The notes under the pieces were generated by a model. It did not search any database. It was not told the origin of the DNA and worked only from the letters and a program-made list of their open reading frames with translations. This document shows positions 33,721 to 44,900 of a stretch of 64,000 nt of DNA, piece after piece (the first letter of the stretch is position 1; each line of letters opens with the position of its first letter). Source of the DNA: Chrysemys picta bellii (taxonomy: Eukaryota > Chordata > Testudines > Emydidae); contig NC_088800.1 in assembly GCF_011386835.1 (NCBI RefSeq), forward strand, positions 80,168,981 through 80,232,980, in the 5' to 3' direction. The translations under genes and the position numbers were made by a program.

Positions 33721-35455
33721 GGGCTTGTCTAGGCCCTCTCCATGCTATTGTCATACAAATAAGGAACCAGCTGCCTTAGATTTAAAAAAAAAACAAAAAA
33801 ACGCTGCACAGCAGTGAATGTTCCAACAGGACATCTTGATAGAGCTCTTAGTGCTAGAGTGTGAACTAAGCCATGTGGCTGCTCCTTTTAATAACCTCCA
33901 GCACACCCCACATCTTATGAGAAGTAGTCAGGTCAGGGATCCGTTCCATAAACTGGCCCTATTTCACAGATGGGTAAACAAGCACAAAGGGCTCCCAGAG
34001 CTAGGAGGAGAACCCTGTCCTCCTTCCTTTAACCAGCTTTAAACTGAAGCCCATCCTTCCTCACAGGCAAGGGAAGGTTTGATGAAAGCAGAAGAAGATC
34101 AGCGCTACAGGACCAGGGAAGGAGATTGGCAGGGGATGGGAGGGAGGCCCTGTCTACACACTTCACGTGTGAGAAGCCACAAAAACAAACCCTGGGTGGA
34201 GAGTATAATAAGCCAGGGGAGGCTAAGCCTCCCCAAACTCAGGCCGTGACTCTGCCTCGAGGCCCCACCCTCGCTCCACCTCTCCCCCAAAGCCGCCGGG
34301 GCCTGGCTCGGGCTGGCAGCCCAGAGCTCGGGGTGGCTAGCGCCCAGGAGCAGCTTGTGCCGCGGTGGAGGGCTTGGGGCTATTCTGGCTCCAGTGGGCT
34401 GAGGGGCAGGGCCTCAAGCAGGGGACTAACCTCCTCGAACAGGGGGTGCACCTGCCACCCATGAAACAAACCCCAAATTTAAGTCAACATCAGCTGAACA
34501 CTCATCCCACAAGGCAACGGGAAACTCCAGCAACATTCCCACTGGAGAAGGGCAAGTTAGAAAGTGAGCGATTAGTCCCAGAGTTGCTATACAGTTATTC
34601 AAGGGCAGCAAGGGGATCAGGCAGGCGTCCTATTCTCAGCCTATTAAAAAAACCTAGCCTCTTAGATCTGTGTCCTAATGAACCATCCATGCCTTGGAAC
34701 AGCTCAGGGGTTGGAAGGGGGTGAATCCTCCACCACTGCTTAAGAGTTAAATGACAAAGTTAAGGACAGCGTTTGCTCCTAGCTTCCTCCAAAGCCTACT
34801 TTGTCCGTCTTCTTTGTGAACTTGACCTCACCCCAAGGGTACTTTTCAGAAGATTCGGTGCATTAGGCTCCATCCACTACTGATTTTTTTTTTTTATTAT
34901 TCATAGCGATGCTGGCTCACGGGGTTAAAAATAAACACGCTCCAGCGCGGTTTCCACACAAGTGTCTGCAGTGCTAGGGAATGGAATGACGCCTGCTTGA
35001 CAGCTGATGGGATACTACACCAGCCTCAAGCCGATCCCAATTTCTGATCAGAGCGACTAAGTGCATGGACGGGTGTCGGCAGAAGGTGTCTGAGACAGAG
35101 CGTTTGGGGGATGCAAAGTATTAAAGCCCCATCATCATACCTCCCTGCTCTTCCGTGCAGGAATGAACAGGTGTTAGGATAGCTACAGAACTGAAACACA
35201 CAGACACCCTCGGCTATGGAGGACAGAATTTAGACTGGTACAGCAGGGGCCCAGGCACGACCACAATACCAATCAAAAGCCATGAGACTCCCCGTTAGCT
35301 GGTGTAGGGCCGCACTCTGCTCAAAACAATCGCTCTAGCCAGTCTTCCGAGTTAACCTCGGACCTACTCCAAGCGGCTTAAAATTCCATTCTGCCAAGCC
35401 GGGGCGGGGTTAGGACTCTGGTTACTGAGCAAGACTAACAATAGCTTGTTAGCCA
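33721..35455. other. intergenic; short palindrome near 34215
   Basis: An A-run lies at about 33783. A 19-base palindrome GGGGAGGCTAAGCCTCCCC lies near 34215-34235, in a GC-rich stretch that may be a repeat. No gene was recognised. Confidence 0.35.
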
Positions 35456-35459
35456 TAGT

Positions 35460-35625
35460 TCTCAGAGCGCTTTCTGCAGGTCAGTGTCACTATCCCCACT
35501 GCACAGGTGGGGAAACTGAGGCATGGAAGGGCAAAGTGATTTGCCCATAGTCCCTCAGCAGGCCAGGAACAGAACAGAGGTCTCCTGAATCCCACTTTAG
35601 TGTTCTATCCACTAGGGAACACTGC
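35460..35625 (-). repeat. MIR-type SINE
   Basis: GAGCGCTTTCTGCAGGTC, GGTGGGGAAACTGAGGCA, GAGGTCTCCTGAATCCC and TCTATCCACTAGGGAACACT follow the MIR reverse complement in order. Confidence 0.85.
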
Positions 35626-35719
35626 TTATACCAGTACCTCTACACACTGTGTACACTGCGGTTGCCCTGACCTTCCCCGTTTGTTGCCTGGGTATGTTGT
35701 CATGTGTTAAACTAAGACT

Positions 35720-35820
35720 GCAATCTCTGGAGCAGGAGCTGTCTTTTGGCATATGTCTGTACAGCACCTAGCACCACAGGGCTCAGCTCCAACAGGAGGG
35801 GACATTACTGTAATACACTT
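35720..35820 (+). repeat. sauropsid repeat tail (GTACAGCACCTAGCAC type)
   Basis: GAGCAGGAGCTGTCTTTTGG and GTCTGTACAGCACCTAGCAC followed by CACAGGGCTC and a TGTAATAC end are shared with 40590-40700. This looks like the 3' part of a MIR/CORE-SINE relative. Confidence 0.55.
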
Positions 35821-35935
35821 CATTTGTTTCAATACCAATTCCAACACTGAAAATGGACAACTGTTAGGGGCAGCTGGAATGAGCAAGTGTTGATGTTCCA
35901 AGAAAAGCTCTTGAGAAATCGGTTTGGGGGCTTAT

Positions 35936-38870
35936 TTTATTGAAAACAATGACCAAGTTAATGGTTACAGACCATTCTCGTAAGCACAAGGTGAGAGGGC
36001 CTTCTCCCACGGCAACAATTCTCTCTCTCTCTCTCTTTCTCCAAGCTCAGCTGGGTTCCAAGCAGTTACTTGGAGTTCTTCCACCAATCCTCCGAGGGAA
36101 AGCAACAGAGCCAGAAGAATAAAGGCCTTGGAGCGGAAGAAAACGGAACGGTAAAGCTGAAATACCCCAGAGCGAGATTTACTCCCGGTGCAGGCAGTCA
36201 GAACAATACCTAGGCATTATGTCAGTCACAGGGTGCGAGATTTGCTCCCCCGATGGGATTCCCCCATACAAAGGCAGAAGGAAAGTCCTTCCCATGCCAT
36301 CAGGAGGAGAGTTGGAATCCAACCAGAGCCAGGGCTCTTTCGGGCAAGGTGAAAGGCATCCAAAACCCACGCAATAAACGATAGCCAATCCCCAAAACAC
36401 CGGGGGGGAAATAAAGGAGGGAAAAGAGCTCAAAGTCAAAATAAAACAATCCCAACTAACCAACAAGGAAAAACACCATCGTACAGCGCAGCAGCAAAAG
36501 GTGCCGTCCCAAGCCTGTAGAGTGGCATCTACCACAAGTCTCATGAGGGTTCCAGGTGGTTTGCAGCGTGGGCGAGAGAAAGGAGCAGCTGAAAGCGTTC
36601 AATCACTTTCTTATTTGAACCATAGACCAGAGTAGGGCTTATCCGTCTCCAGTCAATAAACGGCGCTGGTTGTGGAAGGGATGGTCTAAAATGGGACATT
36701 AACCAGAACAGCTACTGCAGAATAAGCTATTCTGCAATAAAACGACCGCTGTGGACACTATTCCAGTACAGTCAACTTACCCTGGAATAACTGCTCTGCT
36801 CTGGAAGTGCACTAATTATTATAAAATAAAAGTGGCTCATTCCAGCATAGTCTCCACAAGGGGAGCTATTCCCGTCAATTTCCCCTTGTAGAGAAGCCCT
36901 TAGATGGACTCTGCAGAAAAACTACAAGAGCCATGAACTCAGGGCACCTGATTTATAAAGGGGCAGAGCACAAGTCAATGGAGCTGCACCCTGAAAGCCA
37001 GATCTCCCACGTACAAAGTTCCAAGAGGGGTCTTTAAAGAGGTTCGGTTAAAAAGATGCATTTTTACCAACAAAACCCAAATAACCCCACAATTCTTAGG
37101 CCTTGTTGTGACCCATCCCGGCCACCCCAAATGTAACCAGAAAGTTGCTAGCATTCACCAACCCACTAGCCACATATACATTTGTATGTTCATCAGTGGA
37201 TTTAAAAATATACATATATATATATACACACATGCACACACACAAATATGTATTGGAAAGGGGAAAAAAAATCAGAAAACTCATTCATTTTAAAAACGTC
37301 ATCCACATATGGCATGTGCATTCTGTGATCACACACAGCAGACGTTCCCCGGCCCATTTAAAGGCTTCTATGGCTGCGGGAGGGGGGACCCATCATCCGG
37401 TTTTCACAGTGGATTTGTTAAGGAAGGGGAAGCCCCCTTCCTCCCACAAGGAAAGGGTTTAATTTATAGCTAGTTCGATTAAAACTAGGAAATGAGTTAC
37501 AAAGTCCATTGTATATACACATCAAAATGTACAATTACCGACACCACCTCTACACATCATTGGCTTTACATCGATTTTTTTTTGGTTAACACAGGACTGA
37601 GTAGGTATTAAAGCAACCTCAGAAACCAACAAGAGTCACAGTGCTGGGTCAGTTCTTGAGCTCCGGGTAGGAGGGCCCAGCCCCAGGGGGCAGAGGGGAA
37701 GGGGGACAAGTCATAGCCTCTATGAACATCTGAAACCCCGCTGAGGGTGGGATTTTGGCACCTAACTCACTGACTGCCAATGGGAGCTGGCCGCCTAACT
37801 GCCTAGCCAATCCCAGCCCGGTTTATTGGGGGAGGGGTGCCCGTTGAACCCTCTCCCCAAATACTATGGGCTTGTGTCCATTTGGACAGGGGTGCACTGG
37901 CCAGTGTGAGTGGGGAAGCGGGTCACCGATCCGAGACGGGAACGCAGACGCCCAGGGAGCGTGGGTGCAGGAGCTTAGAACAAGCTGGGACTGTTTGAAC
38001 AGGCTTTTGAGTGAGGGTGTGTGAGGGGGGTCACTGTAACAGTCTAGGGAGACCTGACCTGTTTGTGGGTTTGCCTCAAGAGGGCTCTGGGAAGGGAGGG
38101 GCACCTCGGCTTTCGAGAGCCACGCACTTCTGATCCTGGAGCCATGACACCCCCCGCCACCTCTTCCACAAGCAGCAGCAAACTGCAGCTGTGCACAGAT
38201 TTCCACAGACCCCTTTCTGAATAGAGCCCTGTGGGATCCCCGCAGCCAGGGTACTGGGCGGTGAGGGCGGAACAAGACTGAACTCTGATGGAGGCAGCCC
38301 GTGCACCCTCTGGCCCCCAGTGGCTCAGGAAGAGACCCCCCTCCCCACCTCTCCAGGTCTCGGAGAGGCAGGGACAGGAGACTGGAGAGTGCAAGAAGGA
38401 TCTCTTGGCTCTGCTGCACAATAGAGGGAGCAAGTGCAAATATTCTCTGGACCCTTCACTGCCGAAACCAGACTGGTAGTGGGGGAGGGCACTTTCATAC
38501 TCCCCCGGCCCCATCCTTGGGCATAGCAGATTCCTCAACTCAGATACCAGGAGTCTGGTTCCCCTGACACAACTGAGGAGGAATGTCTGGCCCCAGCAGG
38601 TCATCTCCTGAACCCACTCGGTCCCATGGGTTAGTCAGTAACGGCAGTGACCACTACGTGTGTCAATTTCCAAGGTCCTTCCTGTGTCCCTTTCAGCGTA
38701 CAGGTGATAAAAACCAGAGTGCCCCCGCGCTCAGCTGGCTTGGAGATGAACACAGGCAGGGGAGATGCAATTTGTGCAAACCACCGTGAACATGAGTCCT
38801 CATTCTCTCTTGTGCAGGGAAGCCAGGACGTTGGTTTGAAGTGACTGTACGTGGCAGCGAGGCTGGTGAG
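35936..38870 (-). other. MAP2K3: probable MAP2K3 3' UTR and 3' flank; candidate poly(A) signals
   Basis: The DNA after the stop codon is largely repeat-free down to about 37.8 kb. Minus-strand AATAAA occurs at 37822-37827, about 1.05 kb after the stop, and as AATAAAATAA near 35936-35941, about 2.9 kb after it. The first would give a UTR of the length I recall for mammalian MAP2K3. The two overlapping minus-strand open frames here (37823-38419 and 38044-38604) have no recognisable domain. Which signal is used cannot be told from sequence. Confidence 0.45.
37206..37246. repeat. TA/CA microsatellite
   Basis: An (AT)n run followed by interrupted (CA)n, within the probable 3' flank of MAP2K3. Confidence 0.85.
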
Positions 38871-38954
38871 TTAGGAGTCTTCCCCGAGGATCTCTGTCAC
38901 GAAGGAGACCATGTCAGTCTCTTTGGTGTTGTGCAAGGTAAAGAAAGGATGTTC
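38871..38954 (-). CDS. MAP2K3: MAP2K3 last coding exon with stop
   Basis: The acceptor is ggcag. The exon encodes EHPFFTLHNTKETD then MVSFVTEILGEDS, ending with TAA (forward 38871-38873). The terminal LGEDS is the MKK3 C-terminus. NTKETDMVSFVTE differs from human KTKKTDIAAFVKE at several residues, so the tail evolves faster than the core. Confidence 0.96.
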   Translation of the reverse strand, partial: EHPFFTLHNTKETDMVSFVTEILGEDS

Positions 38955-41900
38955 CTGCCAACGAGAACCAGGATGGGGTCAGCTTGGGCATGAGGAAGGA
39001 CAACACTGAACACAATTGTGGCAGGAGTCACAAAGTCAGCAATACATTGTGGTGGCTCTCTTCCCACACAACCATACCCCTAGGCAAATACAACAAGAAT
39101 GCCTAAGGTTGGTACATTGATCCTTTTAGACAGCACGTTTGAGGCCCTGGGCTTAATCTCAGTAGGACACTGAGCTGAACAGATTCATTTCACACTTTGT
39201 GACCTCTGCTTTCGAAGTATATGCAAGATTCAAAGACCAAAGTCAGACACCGGGGAGGAGTCAACCCCACTGCGCCACAGGTAGCAGAAGCCAGTGTAAC
39301 CAGCCGATGGGCGTGTGTTACAGCTCCTCCTCTGTGCCGGTCAGCAGATTATCTGGGTTCTTACAGCCCCTATTCATTCATAGCTTTAGTTACAGGCCAA
39401 GATTTTGTGAGATCAAAGAATAAAAATCCACACTCACCATAAGTTCTAAATAGTTCATTCGTTCTGCAGGGTTCTTCCTTAAGCTGGAATAGAAAAAAAA
39501 AAAAATGTCCATGATACAGTGACTTCATCCCAGGAGTGGGAGACCGCTAGCCAGCATCCCCGTCTTTCTATTAGGCAACTACCAGTTCTTAACTCCCATT
39601 GGTTACACAAGCATTGGCTTTGAACCAAAGAGCCTAGCAAATCAATTAGGCAGGCAAATAGGAAAGCAGTGTCGGAAAGCAAACACAAATTTGTTAGTCT
39701 CTAAGGTGCCACAAATACTCCTGGTTCTTATTCCTGGCCTGGTAATCAATCACATGAAAACCTCACCCTTCACCTTGTACAGCCAGAGCACGTGCAAGCT
39801 ATGCCCAAGATGAGAGGGTCTGGTACCACCCAACAGGACGGATACCGCATGCCAATACCTAGTCCAGAATCATAGGCCCAGCTAAGAGCCGAAGGCTACT
39901 ACGGTGCAGATCCTAGTTGTGCTTAAAATGGTGCGCGAAGCGCAGCCCAGCTGAGATGTGCTTTATCCTCTGAAAATCCCAATCAACCTTCACCCAATTT
40001 TAAGTGGCAGCCAAAGGCAGCGTTGGGCAGCAGATGCACCAGGATGCTCTGGGTTGAGTTTCTGCAGCTGAACCAGTCATCACCGAAATTCCAACAGGGT
40101 GAACCGTACAAAGCGGCGGAGCAATCGGTTTCTTTTCAGCCGACCCAGCTGATTCAGGGCAGGAAGCCAAACCGATCTGTGGGGCGTTTGCGGCACAGAT
40201 TGCAGGAGAGCGGTGATTCGGGATGAGGGGACAGGGAAGACTTAGGGGGGTCCCGAGGCAGAGTAAAGGTAAGTTTTGTGCTTTGATACAGGAGACCAGC
40301 ACTCAGCATCGGGAAGCCTCCATAGGCTCTGACGGGAGACTGATGGGGTTCAGTTCAGACACTCACCACTGTGCTGTGAAGTCCACAAACTCCTTTGAGA
40401 AGCGATCCGCAGGGAGCTGGGGCGAAGGCTCCTCTACTACTTGCTTGAGTTGCTGGAAGGGGGTACCCCAGGACTCGTAGGGGAAGCGGAGAATGGCCAT
40501 CTCGATCTAGGGGCGGAAGGGAGGAAAAAGGCAGCCATGAGGAATTGGCTATACTGCATGTCCGTCCTCAGACTGCTCTGCAGCATCATAGTACTTAGAT
40601 AGTTCTCTGGGGTAGGGACGGTCTTTGTGTTTGTACAGCACCTAACACAAGGGGTCCTGGGCCATGACTCAGGTTCCTAGACACAACAGCAATACCAGCT
40701 TTAGGCCGATAGCCCCCAACTGGACACCAGTAGGTAATACTGTTTCAGTGAAAAAACGGTGACGCTTTTAAATGAACTTTGGTCAGAAAGTGAAAGTTTC
40801 CTGACAAAACGTTCCAGTTTTTCATTTAAAAAAAAAAAAAAGAAACCAGAAGCTAAAATGCTTTTCCACAACTCCAATTCTCCCCCCCCCCCCAAGTTTT
40901 TGGCTTCTCACCCATATACACCTTTACCCTGATATAACACGGCCCGATAGAACACAAATTCGGATATAACGCGGTAAAGCAGTGCTCCGGGGGGGCGGGG
41001 CTGCGCACTCCGGAGGATCAAAGCAAGTTCGATATGACACGGTTTCACCTATAACGCGATAAGATTTTTTGGCTCCCGAGGACAGCGTTCTATCGGAGTA
41101 GAAGTGTATTATATATTCTCCTAGGAAATTTTGAAAAACAGGATTTTTTTTTTTATTTTTTTTTTTAAATGTCCCTTCAGTATTACTCTGCCCGTTTTCA
41201 ACATGTCCATCATGTGGCATCTGGGCATCTTTTAAGATTCCTAACACCCTCCTGAGTTAACACTAACCCCTACAGGGAATATTACTACACAAAAAGACAC
41301 GCCCATGGAATAGGAAAGCCAATGGAAGAGAATTAGTTAGCAGAGAATTGGCTATGCCAGCTTGGACCATGAATCCACCAAACCTGCTATCTTTACTCTA
41401 TCAGCAGCCTTTGCTGCATGTTTCAGAGGCATGCAAAATCCTACCAGGCACCCAGAGGCATCATGTCATGCTGGCCACGTAGAGAAAGGATGTTTACTTG
41501 GTGATCGGCTTATGCCCAGAATCAGGAGATTCAACCACCTCTACCCTGGCCTGCATAATTTCCAAATGTTCTTGGTCAAAGTCAGGCTGCCTCGTCAAAT
41601 CCAACAAAAATCTCCAGCCTCCTGCGGGAGCACATTCCAGAGGCTTCTTTTCTTTTAAGTCTGATGGTAACTTGGAGCTCGCGCAAAGGAGGGACAATAG
41701 GAAAGAAGGGATTGATCAGCTCCGAGTACTCCCCACATACTTGCTTACTGCCCTCCAGCTCTTCTTTCAGAGCTACAACACTCAGCCTTCCTCCTCTCCT
41801 CTCGACTGCACGTTCTCCCGCATCTCTAGACAGCTTCGCTGCCCCTTCTCCGGAGCCACGGCTGCAGCTGTATCTTTAAGGTACATCGCCACACACCCTG

Positions 41901-44900
41901 TCTCGGGAGCAAAGATTGGGGAGGGGGCTCATGCGGTTGGCTCCTAAAGGAGAACGCTGCGGGCCAGTGGCCCAGCAAGCTCTGGAAGGGTTTGGAACGC
42001 GTAGAAGCCAGAGGCTAGCCAGCTTCATGGCCCAATGCAAGCTGTGCTAAGTTTAGCCTCTGCCGTTTATGCCCTTAACTACTACAATGAGAGTTGCCCT
42101 GTAAAAATTCTACGTAGTGCTGCGAGGGACAGCGGGGTAGGGCACCGCGTTACAGAGGATTCATGCCTGCCCTCAGACAGGCACTGTTACCTGCTGGAAG
42201 AGTCACTGCCTGCCTGGCACATGCCAGGATGGGAGGGCAGGCAGGAGCCCTCAATGAGCTCTCTGACACCCCGCAGGGACACTGGGCCCACAATGCAGCA
42301 GCCCCAGAAGGCTTTGATCTCATGTTTGGTGACCAGCCTGGATTCGGATTCTAGCTGCCGGAAAACTCTGTGCAACCCGCCCACGAAAAGACCCTATTTG
42401 GTACTAGCCAACCGTCCCGAAAACATGCTGGTCTGAAGTCATCAAGCCCCATTAGGTTACAAAAACAGGAAGCCACCCCAGAGGAAGACATTAGTAAGAG
42501 TCACACAGGTTGGGGCGAAAATCAGCTGCCTGCTGGCAGCATTTCAGTGGAGCCCTCCCTCTGGCTTTTAAATAAGCTGATAGATTTCCTCATTCACACA
42601 ATCGCTCATTGCACGGCTTCCTGCATTTTGGGAGGAAAACTGAAGCATGATCACATTTCCAGGCTGCTGCGCGGGTGTCCAGTCAGCTCAGCTCCAGACT
42701 GGATGCAAATTCAAACAGAAAAAACGCACAAGTGTTGGAGGTGGCTTTTGCCCGGGGGGGGGGGGAGGCGGGCGGAGAGAGAGAGGGGCAGCTGGGGGAG
42801 AGAACATTTGCAAAGGCAGTTCTTTGCAGCATGCACAAACCAACTTCATGAATGTCACGGTTAAAAGCTTAGGGGAAATCCTAAAAAAAATTCTACCCAC
42901 TCAGCCTCTCTATCTCTTGGAAGAGGCGAAAACATTTCCCAGGCTTTAACTTCTTTGAGCCAAGAACCGGGATTTCCTTCGTCCATTGGTGCCAGAAGGC
43001 TTAAGAGGCTCACTGAAACAGCAGTTTCTTACACTTGGTAGATAAGCTACCCTAAGCCACCACTACTATGAATCAGATTTATAACCAGTTAGCGGCGTGG
43101 CTGGCTTGAAACATTCCTTGTGTCCACGCATCACGAGAGCTATGTCTTCCCCACCCTCCCCAGCTAGAGGTCTTGAGACTGGTGCAACTCACTTCTTGCA
43201 GCACCCAGACCCCAAAAGCTGTGCTTTCTGTAACTGGTTTGGCTGGCCCTCCTTCCTCCCAGCTCTCTGTGCAGTGGAATATCCCACATCGCATTGACCC
43301 ATCTGCTGCTCTGTGTGCATGTTCTCCGGGCACTATGGCATGACTTGCCCAGATATTCCCAGAATGCACTGTTACACAGGTCAGGCACATGGTACAAACA
43401 GCTGCACTGGCAGAAAGGTTGTTGCTTAGGTACAGACTGAACCACGTTCCTTGTAACCAGCTATGGAGACCATGCCCCCGACTGGCACGAGAGGGAAGCT
43501 GGAGGGTTGGCAGGGCCGTAAATGCGGTGTTAAAAGCCTGGACTCCTGGTTTCCCACAAGTAGCACCAGCACCCTCTTCATCAGTCTGGACCCAACACCC
43601 CTGGGAGCCCACAGCCCAGCCTGACATTTTCATTTGCCTGCCAAGGGATTTAAGCCCCTCTGGAGCGGGGAGTGGCTCAGAGCTAACCTGATACTGCACA
43701 ATATACTTGTGAAAACCACAGCCGAGGAGCAAAACAGCTGTACCGGGGAACACAAGAACGGCAGTCTGTTGAGGGCCAAACCCAGAGGCCCTTACTGTGT
43801 CTTCATCCAGTCATGCTCCCATAGATGTGAACAGGAACTGGCCTTAGGATTTGGCCTCTGCTGGAATGTATCCTCTTGGGGTGGCAGTTTCCAAACCGCT
43901 TTAAGCATGACCAAGCTAGAAGCCGGAGTTAGGCCCACCTGGCCCTCCCCAGCGTGGTCACACAGACCACAGAGCGCGAGCACCATTACCATTGTGATTC
44001 CAAGACTCCACACGTCGGACTTCACGTTGTAGCCCTTCTGGTTCAGTTCCGGGTTTATTCTCTCGGGCTGTAACGACAAGATGGAAGATGCATTCAACTC
44101 AATCTCATTTGCCCAACGTAGAAGACAGATGGACAGACACCTGCCAGCGTATATCCTGGACTACGAAACCCAGCCTGGGTGGGCTCCCCATGGGCTGATG
44201 TTAGCGTATAGGCTCCCCAGAGAAAAGGTTACCTCTAAACATGACTGATCAAAGCAATGTCTTGATCAGCCTTATCTACATTAATTCTGTTCTTCTTTCC
44301 CCACATTCCAACTCCCAGAAATGGCTTCTACTGCAATTGCTGCTATTATCAGTTATGGTGGCCCTCCTGGTGCCAGGCACTGTGCAACCATCTGAGAAAA
44401 GGACAGGTCCTGCCCCAAGCAATGTGCAGTCTGCGCAGATAACAAGACAGCAACAGGTGGATAACGCTCGGCGGGGCACTGGGAGGACAAGGCAAGCAGT
44501 GAAACAATCCTGATTAGCTCAGTAAGTAGAAATGTCAGCACACTAAGTGTCTAGCCAATGAGGAGGCAGCCAGCTAACCAACAGGCATCTTCTGCCAACA
44601 GCCAGGCTGGTAAGATGATTCCCTGTGCTATTTTGAGGACAGAAGATGGCAGGGGAGCAGCCTGGGTTACAGTGACAACGCTTGGTGCCCAATCCAACAA
44701 AGCCCATGCTTAACTACGCGAGTAACCCAGCTGACTCAGTTATACAGATGTGCAGTGACTTGAGCGGGGCCAATTACATGCTTCAAATTAAACCAAGTGC
44801 TTTGCTGAATCGGTGCCCCCAGAGAACATTCTGTGAGCAGTTCCATTTCAGGGCAGGCCAAGGGGAGTGGGCGGGAGTTTGTTTTCAAACTACCCCATTC

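Noticed and set aside
37823..38604. Two overlapping minus-strand frames (198 and 186 codons) just downstream of the MAP2K3 stop
   Set aside because: They lie in the probable 3' UTR, overlap each other in different frames and have no domain.
43079..43753. 224-codon minus-strand frame in a MAP2K3 intron
   Set aside because: No homology recognised; spans repeat-like and plain intronic DNA.
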